DNA of 12,212 nucleotides from Spirochaetaceae bacterium (GCA_028820215.1 JAPPKD010000251.1:1-12212), one strand, 5' to 3'; positions 1-7,465 are shown, counted from the first letter of the stretch. The notes: a model not told the origin generated them from the letters alone. Translations and numbers: made by a program.

Positions 1-1572
1 GACGCTGCTGCTCCAGCCGACAGCCCAGCGCGTCGATCATCTGCTCGCTCTTGTGTAGCGAGATCTTGCCCGTGCCGTCGGGACGACCTTGACGAGCTGG
101 TTCGGCTCGAGGATGCGGGCAGCGATGTGACGGTCCAGGGATTGGCGGACTCGGGCGGTCGCAAGCACGTGGCGGTCGCAGGCGTTGCGGGCATGGCCGC
201 GTATCGCGGCGCGTGCGAGGTCGAGGCCCCCCCGCGCCACTGGTGCTCGACGGGGAGTGGCGGTTTGGCTTGATCCCCACGCTGGACAACCGGTGGGGCG
301 ACTTCCGCCTGCCGGTCACCGGCCGGCTCATCGGGCCCGAGGCTCGGCGCTTCCGGTACCGCGAAGAGCAGAGTACGGCCGGGACCGATCTGAGCTGGCA
401 CACCGCGGGATTCGATGACAGCCACTGGCAGGACTACCTCTACTCGGAGGGTCCCTTCGCGCACAGCCTGGGACCGTTCCGGCCCGGCTCGGAACCTGCG
501 GAGATCGAGAACGGCGCGGTGCGGCTGGACGCCGACCACGTCGTCGATGGCCGGACGCATCGCTGGCAGCCGTTTGCCTTCTCGCCCCGCTACGGCCATC
601 GGCACTCCACGCCCGGCGATCCCGACCGCCGCAGCTTCGAGGGCGTCCCGGAGGAGTACATCGTCTTCCCGCCGAGCGTGGAGGATGGGGATGGCGCGGG
701 CGGCCATGTGCGCTACCTGCTGGCCAGGGTCGTCGCGCCCGCTGCGGGTCCGTGGGACCTGCTTATCGGCGGCGTCGACGGCGCGGCCCTCGGCGTGTGG
801 CTGGACGGCACGGAGCTCGCGCTGTCCACCGGTCACGGGGAGCGCCGCAGGGCGACCGTGAGCCTGGCTGCCGGGCCGAACGAGTTGCTGCTCAAGCTCG
901 CTCACGTGGGCGAGCGCCCGATCCGCATGTACGCCGCATTGCTGGCTCCGGTTCGAGGCGCCTCCCGGCACCAGGGAGATGCAGCTCCCCGTGCAGGCCG
1001 CGGGTGCGCGGGTGTGGGTCGACGGCACGGAAGTCGCCATAGATGCGGGACGCGTGACGCTCGCCCGGCCGGCGAACGCGGTCGTGCAGGTGGCGGTGCG
1101 CCTTGAGCAGCACCCCGGCCGCTATGCCGGCGCGGCGATGCCGGAGCCGGTGGCGTTCACCTGCGAGCCGTCTGCGGTCGAGCTGGCGGACTGGAGCGAG
1201 CTGGCGCTCGGCAGCTACTCGGGCGGGGCGCAGTACCGCACCCGCTTCCGGCTGGAGCGGCACCACCTGGACACCCAGATCGAACTGGATCTCGGCGTGG
1301 TGCACACCACCGCGGAGGTCACCCTCAACGGCGAACGGATCGGGGTCGCGCTGCGGCCGCCGTACCGGCTACGCATCACCGAACAGGCGCGTGTCGGTGA
1401 CAACGATCTCACGGTCGAGGTGTACAACACGCTGGCCAACCACTTCAGCGTCGGCTTCCCGCGGTCCTCCCACGCTCCCAAGGAGCAGCAGGGCGGCGGC
1501 CTGGTCGGCCCAGTGACGGTCCGATTCCGGCGGCCGGTCAGCATCACCGCCCGCCCGGTGGTCAGGTATTGA
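1..1572 (+). pseudogene. C-terminal part of a glycoside-hydrolase-like protein, frameshifted
   Basis: This is the C-terminal region of a large carbohydrate-active protein resembling GH106/GH2-type enzymes with jelly-roll sugar-binding modules. The catalytic domain is not in the window. Coding starts in frame 1 (phrases GLADSGGRKHVAVAG, then EVEAPP near 205-231). It shifts to another frame in a run of seven C's at 227-233 and continues as APLVLDGEWRFGLIPTLDNR. It returns to frame 1 near 942 (WLRFEAPPGTREMQLPVQ) and ends at 1572. The last module (about 1260-1480) has the typical GH2-like pattern ELDLGVVHTTAEVTLNGERI followed by PPYRLRIT and NDLTVEVYNTLANH. The frames fit one base lost in the C run and one gained near 942, so the original frame is restored. 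Bases 1-90 read poorly in every frame, with TAG at 56-58 in frame 2 and TGA at 90-92 in frame 3, and may hold a further lesion. Sequencing error cannot be excluded. The assignment rests on recalled family patterns. Confidence 0.62.
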
Positions 1573-1578
1573 GATCCA

Positions 1579-2199
1579 TCAGCGATCGATCGCAGTTCCC
1601 ATGGCGAAGGCAACGTCGTCGCGAAACCTTGACCAGGCAGGCACCTGCTCCAACAGACCGCCGGGAGGAAGGTTCTCTGCAAGCTGCTTCCGAAGATTGC
1701 CGAATTCGGCGTCGAGCCTCTTCCGGCGTCGCACTCCCCGGGGTGCTCCCGCCTTCATCAGCACGTCACGCAAGGTCCTCTTGGGGTCCGGCACGCTCTC
1801 CAATTCATGAGGTGCGGGCAAGTCAAGCGGCTCCGTGCCGCGGGGACGACCCGCGACTCTACGTATCGCGGCTTCGTCCGCGAGCAACCAAGCCTCCATC
1901 ATCCGGACCGGCACTACACCGATCCATCGCCCCTCGAATCCGGCAGCCGATACGCCCTGTCTGATCTCGCCGTATCTCGTATCAGGGTTCGCTCTGTCGG
2001 CATCGCGATGAACAAACAGCAGGTTCACACTGCCATAGTACTGAAGCCCGAGACGCACCTTGTCTCTCACGCGGCGTCCGCGAAACGATGCGGCTCCATC
2101 GGCTTCCGACGCACCGCATTCGATGAGCAGTGCCTGAATGTGAGCGACCAGCGCTGCGTCGGATGAACCCTCGCAGATCAGTAGAAACCGTACTCTCAT
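1579..2199 (-). CDS. TOPRIM-like DUF4276-type protein, partner of the upstream ATPase
   Basis: This small protein of 206 residues has a TOPRIM-like layout. A first strand ends in an acidic motif, LLICEGSSD (E10, D14). An HRDADR motif follows (D66, D68), giving the DxD pair, and then MMEAWLLAD (E102-D108), which I associate with DUF4276 proteins. TOPRIM domains bind divalent metal and cut or join nucleic acids. In OLD and PARIS-type defence systems they act as effectors controlled by an ATPase. The C-terminal third is rich in Arg and Lys, which would suit nucleic-acid contact. The ATG overlaps the stop of the ATPase gene in an ATGA, so the two are very probably translated together. It ends six bases from the end of the convergent glycoside-hydrolase gene. 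The nuclease role is inference, because DUF4276 members are poorly characterised. Confidence 0.82.
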   Translation of the reverse strand: MRVRFLLICEGSSDAALVAHIQALLIECGASEADGAASFRGRRVRDKVRLGLQYYGSVNLLFVHRDADRANPDTRYGEIRQGVSAAGFEGRWIGVVPVRMMEAWLLADEAAIRRVAGRPRGTEPLDLPAPHELESVPDPKRTLRDVLMKAGAPRGVRRRKRLDAEFGNLRKQLAENLPPGGLLEQVPAWSRFRDDVAFAMGTAIDR

Positions 2200-3668
2200 G
2201 TATTCTGCCAGAACTCTTCAGGCCAGAACTCGGCGGGGAATCTGAGCTGAGCATCTTCTGGTGGAATCAGATAGGATTGCAGTTCGACCTTGCCTATGCC
2301 GGTTGACGTATTCGAATCATCTTCCGGGTCGACAGCATCTCTCCACGAGCCCTGCAGAGGATAGCATTTCAGCGGCCACACCGCACTCCCTGTGGCCGAC
2401 TTGACGGCGGTGTTTTTCGCCAGGACGATTTCCTGCGGGCTCTGTAGCTGCACAAAATAGGGTGAGTGTGTCGCGACAATGACTTGCCGCAAGGGGTTGT
2501 CCTCGGCCACGGGTTCGTCGGGGTCGACCGCGATGTCGTGCAGCAGCCGATTCATGGCCTCCAGCCTCTCGGGATGGATCCCGTTTTCTGGCTCCTCCAT
2601 GCAGTACACCCCGGCATCGGCGGCCTCTGCGATAGCGGTCAAGGCCAGGAATCGAAGGGTGCCGTCGGAAATGGAGTTGGCCCGCAACCGTACGCCGTCG
2701 GGTTCTTCGAGCTCCAGGGAAAAGAGCTGGCGCACGTCGTCTCGCACCGCGCGGACCGTTCGTACCGGCACGAGGGCGGAGAGCGTACTCGCGATCCTGC
2801 TCAGGATGTCATCCTCAGGGTCTTCCGAGGATTCGGAGGTGGAAGCCCCACTGGCCAGATGGTGCAGGGTAGCGGGGATATGCCCACCGTCGGGGGTAAT
2901 GCCGGGTTCGTCGGTGAACTTGTCGGCACGTCGCAAGGCCGAGGGCTCCAGCGCCAGTATCCGCCACCGTTGCATTTCTCGACGAGCTGCAAGAATCGTG
3001 GGCGTCGCTGCGGTGTTCTCGGTGCCGATGATCGTTCGAGGAGCGCGTTCGGCAGGCGCCGCCGGCCGGGCTCGGCCGGAGGAACCGCCATCCTGATGGA
3101 TGACGATGGTAGCGGGATCGGACGCTCCATCACCAATCGTGGAGATGTACCCGGAACCTCGCCGCTTGTTGTAGATAACGCTGTTCCGAAATCTCTGTTT
3201 GACATGGGGAAATCGCAATTTCTCGGCGGCGAGGCCGGAGGGGATATGACGAAGATCCTCGCGCTCCAGAACAAGACCGCCCAGCGGTCCGGCGGACTGG
3301 GATGGCGGATCGTGTCGGAACGCAACCTCGTAACGCAGGAAGGTGGATGAAGGAACTCCTGGCCGGCCGAAATCGTCCACAACCCGCCTGTCTACGATCA
3401 TCTCGGCGGCGAATCTGATGCGGTTCACGGTGTTGCCGTTAGCGGAAAAGAACAGATCTCCGATTTCACCGGTGTCCTGTTCGGAGCTGCGAATCAGCAG
3501 CGCGGATTGATTGATGGTGTGGTCGGTCAAAAACGAAAGAAATCGGATAGCGTCGAAAATGTTGGACTTGCCTACCCCGTTGACTCCCGCGATACAGGTA
3601 TATGGGCCGAGATCAAGAGAGAAGTCGACCAGGTTCTTGAAGCCATCTACTTCAATACGGGTCAGCAT
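2196..3668 (-). CDS. AAA/SMC-like ATPase (AAA_15/AAA_21, OLD/RecF-like)
   Basis: This 490-residue ATPase belongs to the ABC/SMC-like AAA_15/AAA_21 group. All nucleotide-binding elements are visible: Walker A GVNGVGKS (28-35), an ABC-signature-like NSISDGT (331-337), Walker B GVYCMEEPENGIHP (353-366) and the switch histidine in VIVATHSPYF (H401). The start MLTRIEVDGFKNL is typical of RecF/OLD-like proteins. The middle (about 100-330) is variable and probably carries the coiled or dimerising arm. The ATG at 3668 has AGGAG six bases upstream. The next gene, a TOPRIM-like protein, overlaps its stop codon, so this is a two-gene operon with ATPase first, the same order as ariA-ariB in PARIS. By eye the gene is less GC-rich than its neighbours, which hints at transfer. 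A role in sensing phage or damaged DNA is inferred from family and context. Confidence 0.9.
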   Translation of the reverse strand: MLTRIEVDGFKNLVDFSLDLGPYTCIAGVNGVGKSNIFDAIRFLSFLTDHTINQSALLIRSSEQDTGEIGDLFFSANGNTVNRIRFAAEMIVDRRVVDDFGRPGVPSSTFLRYEVAFRHDPPSQSAGPLGGLVLEREDLRHIPSGLAAEKLRFPHVKQRFRNSVIYNKRRGSGYISTIGDGASDPATIVIHQDGGSSGRARPAAPAERAPRTIIGTENTAATPTILAARREMQRWRILALEPSALRRADKFTDEPGITPDGGHIPATLHHLASGASTSESSEDPEDDILSRIASTLSALVPVRTVRAVRDDVRQLFSLELEEPDGVRLRANSISDGTLRFLALTAIAEAADAGVYCMEEPENGIHPERLEAMNRLLHDIAVDPDEPVAEDNPLRQVIVATHSPYFVQLQSPQEIVLAKNTAVKSATGSAVWPLKCYPLQGSWRDAVDPEDDSNTSTGIGKVELQSYLIPPEDAQLRFPAEFWPEEFWQNT

Positions 3669-3741
3669 GACGGTCTCCTGTGCTGGCGGTCACGGAACAC
3701 TGTTGGTCGACGAATTCGAGCGCCGTGACTCCGCCTGCTGG

Positions 3742-3747
3742 ATCATA
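3742..3747 (-). promoter_or_regulatory. possible -10 box for the ATPase/TOPRIM operon
   Basis: On the minus strand this reads TATGAT, one base from consensus, about 74 bases upstream of the ATPase start and within the gap between the ATPase and the aldo/keto reductase. No convincing -35 box lies 16-18 bases upstream, so the call rests on the -10 hexamer alone in a GC-rich background. Confidence 0.27.
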
Positions 3748-3812
3748 GCATGCGGAACAGCGGCCGGTGTCGCGTGGACTGCGCGGGAGCCGCCATCGTA
3801 CCCTTCGGCCTT

Positions 3813-4934
3813 ATGCCGGTGAACCCTGTGAGCACTCGGCGGCTCGGTGCGACCGATGTCGAGGTCACCGTACTTGGCTTCGGCGGGGCCACGATCGGGG
3901 GGATCAGCCGGGTGCTGACCGAAGCGCAGGCACAGGCGACGCTCGCCGCGGCATTCGACACGGGAATCCGTTTGTTCGACACCGCGCCGTCGTACGGGAA
4001 CGGTCAGAGCGAGCATCGAATCGGCGCTCAGTTCCGCGAACGCCTCACCAGCGGCTGCGACCGGGCGGACTTGGTGGTTGCCACCAAGGTGGGCAAGCTG
4101 CTGCGGCGCCCACGGGCGCCGGACGCGGCGGATGCGGCGGATGCGACCGAGTGGCCCGGCGGCCTGCCGTTCCGAATCCGCTGGGACTTCACCTACGGCG
4201 GCGTCATGCGCGCCTACGAGGACAGCCTGCAACGGCTGGGCGTCACGCGGGTGGACCTGTTGACGATTCACGACCTGGACTACAGCGAGCACGAATCGCC
4301 GGAGGTCGCCGATCGCCTCCTCGACCAACTCGTGAACGGCGGCGGCCACCGGGCGCTGGCCGAGCTGCAGGCCGCCGGGGAGATTCGCGCGGTCGGCGCC
4401 GGCGTCAACGACGTCGGCAGCATCACCCGGTTCGCGGAGCGGTTCGAGGTCGACTACTACCTGCTGGCCATGCCCTATTCGCTGGTGGATCAGCGCCCGT
4501 TGGACGACGAGCTTGCCTGGTGCCTCGATCGCGGCATCGGCATCATCAAGGGCGCCCCCTATGCTTCCGGCATCCTGGCGGCCGACACCGGTCGAGCCGG
4601 GGACCGAGCCGCGGTCGCCGCGGCGACCTACGACTACCGCGCGCCGAGCGCCGAGGTGCGCTCGACCGTGTCGCGCATCGCTGCCGTCTGCGCACGGCAT
4701 GGTGTCCCGATGCGCGCGGCGGCACTGCAATTCCTGCTCGCTCACCCGGCGGTCGCGGCGGTGATCCCCGGTGCCGCCACTCCCGCGGAGGTGGCGGACA
4801 ACGCCCGGATGTTGTCCGTCTCGATCCCGGCCGACCTGTGGAGCGAGTTGCAGCACGAGCGGCTGCTGCAAGACGGGGCGCCGATTCCTGCTGACCGGGA
4901 TCGGCCGCGTCGACCGCCCGGTGCGTCGGTGTAA
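3813..4934 (+). CDS. aldo/keto reductase, D-threo-aldose 1-dehydrogenase-like
   Basis: This is an NAD(P)-dependent TIM-barrel oxidoreductase of the aldo/keto reductase superfamily. The pattern RIRWDFTYGGVMRAYEDSLQ recalls the D-threo-aldose (L-fucose) 1-dehydrogenase and pyridoxal dehydrogenase branch. The catalytic tetrad is intact: D56 and Y61 in LFDTAPSYG, K92 in VATKVG and H153 in LLTIHD, numbered from the ATG at 3813. That start gives 373 residues and begins just before the conserved RRLGATDVEVTVLGFGG. The frame is open back to an ATG at 3750, which would add 21 atypical residues, and GTG at 3828 is a third option; none has a strong ribosome site. An alanine/aspartate-rich DAADAADA stretch sits in the loop before the EWPGGLPF segment. 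It is the first gene of a likely operon, 36 bases ahead of the KARI-like gene, and probably interconverts a sugar or other aldehyde/alcohol. The exact substrate is unknown. Confidence 0.88.
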   Translation: MPVNPVSTRRLGATDVEVTVLGFGGATIGGISRVLTEAQAQATLAAAFDTGIRLFDTAPSYGNGQSEHRIGAQFRERLTSGCDRADLVVATKVGKLLRRPRAPDAADAADATEWPGGLPFRIRWDFTYGGVMRAYEDSLQRLGVTRVDLLTIHDLDYSEHESPEVADRLLDQLVNGGGHRALAELQAAGEIRAVGAGVNDVGSITRFAERFEVDYYLLAMPYSLVDQRPLDDELAWCLDRGIGIIKGAPYASGILAADTGRAGDRAAVAAATYDYRAPSAEVRSTVSRIAAVCARHGVPMRAAALQFLLAHPAVAAVIPGAATPAEVADNARMLSVSIPADLWSELQHERLLQDGAPIPADRDRPRRPPGASV

Positions 4935-4970
4935 GCTGGCGGCTCGGAACCACCGCTCGAGGAGTCAGGG

Positions 4971-5972
4971 ATGCAGCAGCCGACGGCCAGGCGTGACACG
5001 TTCTATCTGGAGAAGGACGCCGATCTCGAACACCTGAAGGGCAAGCTGATCGCCTCCCTGGGCTATGGCAGCCAGGGCCACGCGCAGGCGCAGAACCTGC
5101 GCGACTCCGGGCTGGACGTCATCGTCGGCAACGTCGAGGACCGCTACGCGGATACCGCGCGTCACGACGGCTTCGAGGTGGTGAGCATCCCCGAGGCGGT
5201 CCGGCGCGCGGACATCCTGCTGGTGCTGCTGCCCGATGAGCTGCAGCGCCAGATCTACCTCGACGACATCGCGCCCAACCTGCGCGAGGGTCAAGTGCTC
5301 GACTTCGCCTCCGGGTACGCCGTGCACTTCGGCCTGATCGAGCCGCCGCCGTTCGTGGACGTGGTGCTGTGCGTGCCGGCCTGCCTGGGCGAGATCGCCC
5401 GCCGCCGCTACGTCGACGGCAAGGGGACCTACGGCTCGTTCGGCGTGCACCAGGACGCCTCCGGCAACGCCCGCAACGTCGTCATGGCGTTGGCGCTGGG
5501 CATGGGCTGGCTGCGCTTCGGGTGCGTCGAGTGCAGTTTCGGCGACGAGGTGGCGGTCAACCTGTTCGCCGAGACCGCCGGGCTCAGCCTGATCCGGCCG
5601 CTGATGCTGATGGCCTACGAGGTGCTGGTCGAGGCGGGGTTCTCGGCGGAGCAGGCGTTCTCGGAGACCTTCTACGAGATGCAGTTCGAGGTCGAGGCGA
5701 TCACGCAGGGGCGCGTCGGTGACACCTCGGGATCGCCGACCGCCGTCTACCTCGGATTGACGCAGAATCCGAAGATCCTCGACGAGGACCTGCGCGACAA
5801 GATGCGCGCCATGCTGCGGCGGGTGCGGAGCGGCGAGCTGGTGCGCGACTGGAACCTGGAGCAGCTTGCCGGCAAGCCGCTCCTGAGGCAGCTCAGGCGC
5901 GAGCGGGCCGAGCACGACGTCCGGCACGTGGAGAAGCTGTTCCTGGAGCGCAAGGAGGCGACCGGCTGGTGA
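4971..5972 (+). CDS. ketol-acid reductoisomerase homologue with altered active site
   Basis: The protein has 333 residues, the length of class I ketol-acid reductoisomerase (KARI, IlvC). The Rossmann motif LGYGSQGHAQAQNLRDSG (30-47) and the knotted C-terminal domain with GKPLLRQLRRERAEH (301-315) are clearly KARI-like. Several residues essential in true KARI are changed. The HGF histidine is S114 (DFASGYAVHFG), the lysine of the APKGPGH motif is A137 (VPACLGE), and the metal-binding aspartate of DLFGEQ is N197 (NLFAET). E201, E232 and E236 are kept. Acidic E56 and D57 after the second strand suggest NADH rather than NADPH preference, which is inference. GAGGAG seven bases upstream supports the ATG. 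Its stop overlaps the next short reading frame as GTGA. It probably does not make branched-chain amino acids; another reduction or isomerisation on a related 2-keto or hydroxy acid is likelier. No ilvB, ilvN or ilvD lies nearby. Confidence 0.85.
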   Translation: MQQPTARRDTFYLEKDADLEHLKGKLIASLGYGSQGHAQAQNLRDSGLDVIVGNVEDRYADTARHDGFEVVSIPEAVRRADILLVLLPDELQRQIYLDDIAPNLREGQVLDFASGYAVHFGLIEPPPFVDVVLCVPACLGEIARRRYVDGKGTYGSFGVHQDASGNARNVVMALALGMGWLRFGCVECSFGDEVAVNLFAETAGLSLIRPLMLMAYEVLVEAGFSAEQAFSETFYEMQFEVEAITQGRVGDTSGSPTAVYLGLTQNPKILDEDLRDKMRAMLRRVRSGELVRDWNLEQLAGKPLLRQLRRERAEHDVRHVEKLFLERKEATGW

Positions 5973-6061
5973 TCGACATCCACAGCCACGTCCGGGAGGA
6001 GAAGCACAGCGTCGGCGGCGTGCTGGAGCGGGACTCGCTCGCCCTGCTGGGGATGGCCTGA
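5969..6061 (+). pseudogene. 30-codon amidohydrolase-like N-terminal remnant
   Basis: A GTG that overlaps the KARI-like stop (GTGA) opens a 30-codon frame starting VIDIHSHVREEKHSVGG and ending LALLGMA. Its TGA shares one base with the ATG of the next gene (TGATG). The DIHSH start with its HxH pair is the first metal-binding motif of many amidohydrolases, which usually run to about 250-350 residues, so I read this as a deletion remnant that left the overlapping joins with both neighbours. It could be a real short peptide serving only to couple translation across the gap between the KARI-like and propeller genes. No other metal ligands of an amidohydrolase are present. Confidence 0.5.
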
Positions 6062-7056
6062 TGGCCGGCAGGGACGATCCGGTCGGCGCCGGCGAGCATC
6101 GCTACCGGCCCGACCCGGACTGGGGCGCGCTGCCGGCCGGCTGGAGCTACGTCGAGGTCGCCGGCGTGGCCGGCGACTCACAGGACAACGTCTACGTCTT
6201 CAACCGCGGCGAGCACCCGGTCATCGTGTTCGACCGCGACGGCGCGTTCCTGCGCTCGTGGGGCGAAGGGACGATCGCGCGGGCGCACGGCATCTTCATC
6301 ACCGCCGACGACCGCCTGTTCCTGACCGACGACGAGGACCACACGGTCACGGAGTACACGCTGGCCGGGGAGCGTGTGATGACGATGGGCGTCAGCGGGC
6401 GCCCGTCCGACACCGGCGTGGTCGGGATCGACTACCGTACCATCGCCCGGCCGGCAGGGCCGTTCAACCTGCCGACCAACCTGGTCGCGGCCGGCGGCGA
6501 CCGCCTGTACGTCACCGACGGCTACGGCAACGCGCGGGTGCACTGTTTCTCGTCCACGGGCGACTACCTGTTCTCCTGGGGTGGTCCCGGTTCCGGGCCG
6601 GGCGAGTTCAACCTGCCGCACGGGATCGACGTCGACAGCAGCGGCCGGGTGTTCGTCGCCGACCGCGAGAACAGCCGCATCCAGCTCTTCGACGCGGAGG
6701 GCCGTTTCCTGGAGCAGTGGCCGGACATCGTGCGTCCGACGGACCTGTTCATCTGCGACGACGACACCGTGTTCGTCGCCGAGGAGGGGGCGCGCTGCGG
6801 TCTGTTCCCATGGATGACGCCGGACCCCGACGCCATCGGCGGCCGGGTCGCCGTGTTCGCGCCGGACGGAGAACTGCTCGCGCGCTGGGGCGGCGGGCTC
6901 GATCCGTGCTCGCCCGCCGACTTCTACGCCCCCCACGCCATCTGGCTGGACTCGAAGCGAACCATCTACGTGGGCGAGGTGAACTGGTCGGCCGGCGGCA
7001 AGGACGGCGACATCCCGCCCGACTGCCCCTGCCTGCGACGATACGTCAAGGTGTAA
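6061..7056 (+). CDS. NHL-repeat propeller, peptidylglycine amidating lyase-like
   Basis: This 331-residue protein is a six-bladed NHL beta-propeller. Blade patterns occur near 35-68, 75-110, 138-174, 184-221, 225-275 and 290-315. It has no signal peptide, so it is probably cytoplasmic. The spacing and identity of key residues match the lyase domain (PAL) of peptidylglycine alpha-amidating monooxygenase. H76 (RAHG), H187 (LPHG) and H292 (APHA) correspond to the three zinc histidines. Y155 (TDGYGNARV) and R202 (VADRENSRIQ) correspond to catalytic Y654 and R706 of the rat enzyme, and R49 (FNRGEH) probably to R533. The position of M784 is A290. PAL splits alpha-hydroxyglycine carbinolamides into an amide and glyoxylate. 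A related carbinolamide or hydroxy-amide lyase activity is a reasonable inference, whereas many NHL proteins are only scaffolds. Its ATG overlaps the preceding stop, and RidA follows 25 bases later. Confidence 0.82.
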   Translation: MAGRDDPVGAGEHRYRPDPDWGALPAGWSYVEVAGVAGDSQDNVYVFNRGEHPVIVFDRDGAFLRSWGEGTIARAHGIFITADDRLFLTDDEDHTVTEYTLAGERVMTMGVSGRPSDTGVVGIDYRTIARPAGPFNLPTNLVAAGGDRLYVTDGYGNARVHCFSSTGDYLFSWGGPGSGPGEFNLPHGIDVDSSGRVFVADRENSRIQLFDAEGRFLEQWPDIVRPTDLFICDDDTVFVAEEGARCGLFPWMTPDPDAIGGRVAVFAPDGELLARWGGGLDPCSPADFYAPHAIWLDSKRTIYVGEVNWSAGGKDGDIPPDCPCLRRYVKV

Positions 7057-7081
7057 GGAAGCCACGAGAGGAGGTCGATCG

Positions 7082-7453
7082 ATGCGGGAGATACTCGGCG
7101 AAGCGCCCGGCAGGCCCTACAGCCGCGGCACGCGCAAGGGCAACATGGTGTTCGTGTCCGGCCAGCTCGGCTGGGGCGCCAACGACGATCCCATACCGGG
7201 AGGCGTCGGGCCGCAGACCCGGCAGGCGCTGGAATACGTCAAGGAGGTCCTGGCCCTGGCCGGCGCGACGCTCGACGACGTGACGATGGTCAACATCTAC
7301 CTGGACGACCTCGATCGCGACTACGCGGAGATGAACGCCGTCTACCGCGAGTACTTCGGCGACGACCGGCTGCCGGCGCGCGCCACCGTCGGCGTCGCCC
7401 GGCTGGCCAAGGGCCTGCTGGTCGAGATCTCCTGCATCGCCGTCGTGGACTGA
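7082..7453 (+). CDS. RidA-family enamine/imine deaminase
   Basis: At 123 residues this is a standard-length member of the RidA/YjgF/Rid superfamily, small trimeric proteins that hydrolyse reactive enamines and imines to ketones and ammonia. The end pattern LPARATVGVARLAKGLLVEI is diagnostic. R100 matches the substrate-carboxylate-binding arginine (R105 of E. coli RidA), and E115 matches the glutamate that positions water (E120). With the arginine present, deaminase activity is plausible. AGGAGG lies eight bases upstream of the ATG. As the last gene of the metabolic cluster, 25 bases after the propeller, it probably clears an imine made by a neighbouring enzyme rather than serving as the housekeeping RidA. 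That specific role is inference. Confidence 0.9.
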   Translation: MREILGEAPGRPYSRGTRKGNMVFVSGQLGWGANDDPIPGGVGPQTRQALEYVKEVLALAGATLDDVTMVNIYLDDLDRDYAEMNAVYREYFGDDRLPARATVGVARLAKGLLVEISCIAVVD

Positions 7454-7465
7454 ACTCGCGCCGAT

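Noticed and set aside
2..91. Minus-strand phrase DGTGKISLHKSEQMIDALG at the left edge
   Set aside because: It looks protein-like and could be the end of a partial gene, but it is broken against the frame upstream of it, and the plus strand joins smoothly to the glycoside-hydrolase gene from about base 85. There is too little sequence to support a call.
213..1106. Treating the glycoside-hydrolase region as two separate overlapping genes
   Set aside because: The first frame turns into Arg/Gly-rich noise after about 955 exactly where the second frame resumes the domain, so a frameshift in one gene is the better reading.
1582..1593. Palindrome GCGATCGATCGC near the end of the TOPRIM-like gene
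   Set aside because: It lies inside the coding region, lacks the flanking T/A arms of the operator at 10295, and GATCGATC-type palindromes are easily expected by chance.
2466..3350. Plus-strand frame opposite the ATPase
   Set aside because: No recognisable domain, while the minus strand carries all ATPase motifs in order.
4965..5927. Long minus-strand frame opposite the KARI-like gene (320 codons)
   Set aside because: It is Arg/His/Val-rich with no family pattern, and lies exactly opposite a well-conserved gene. This is a usual artefact of GC-rich codon bias.
6178..7065. Minus-strand frame opposite the NHL propeller
   Set aside because: Its composition is a shadow of the plus-strand gene, and the plus strand has conserved catalytic residues.
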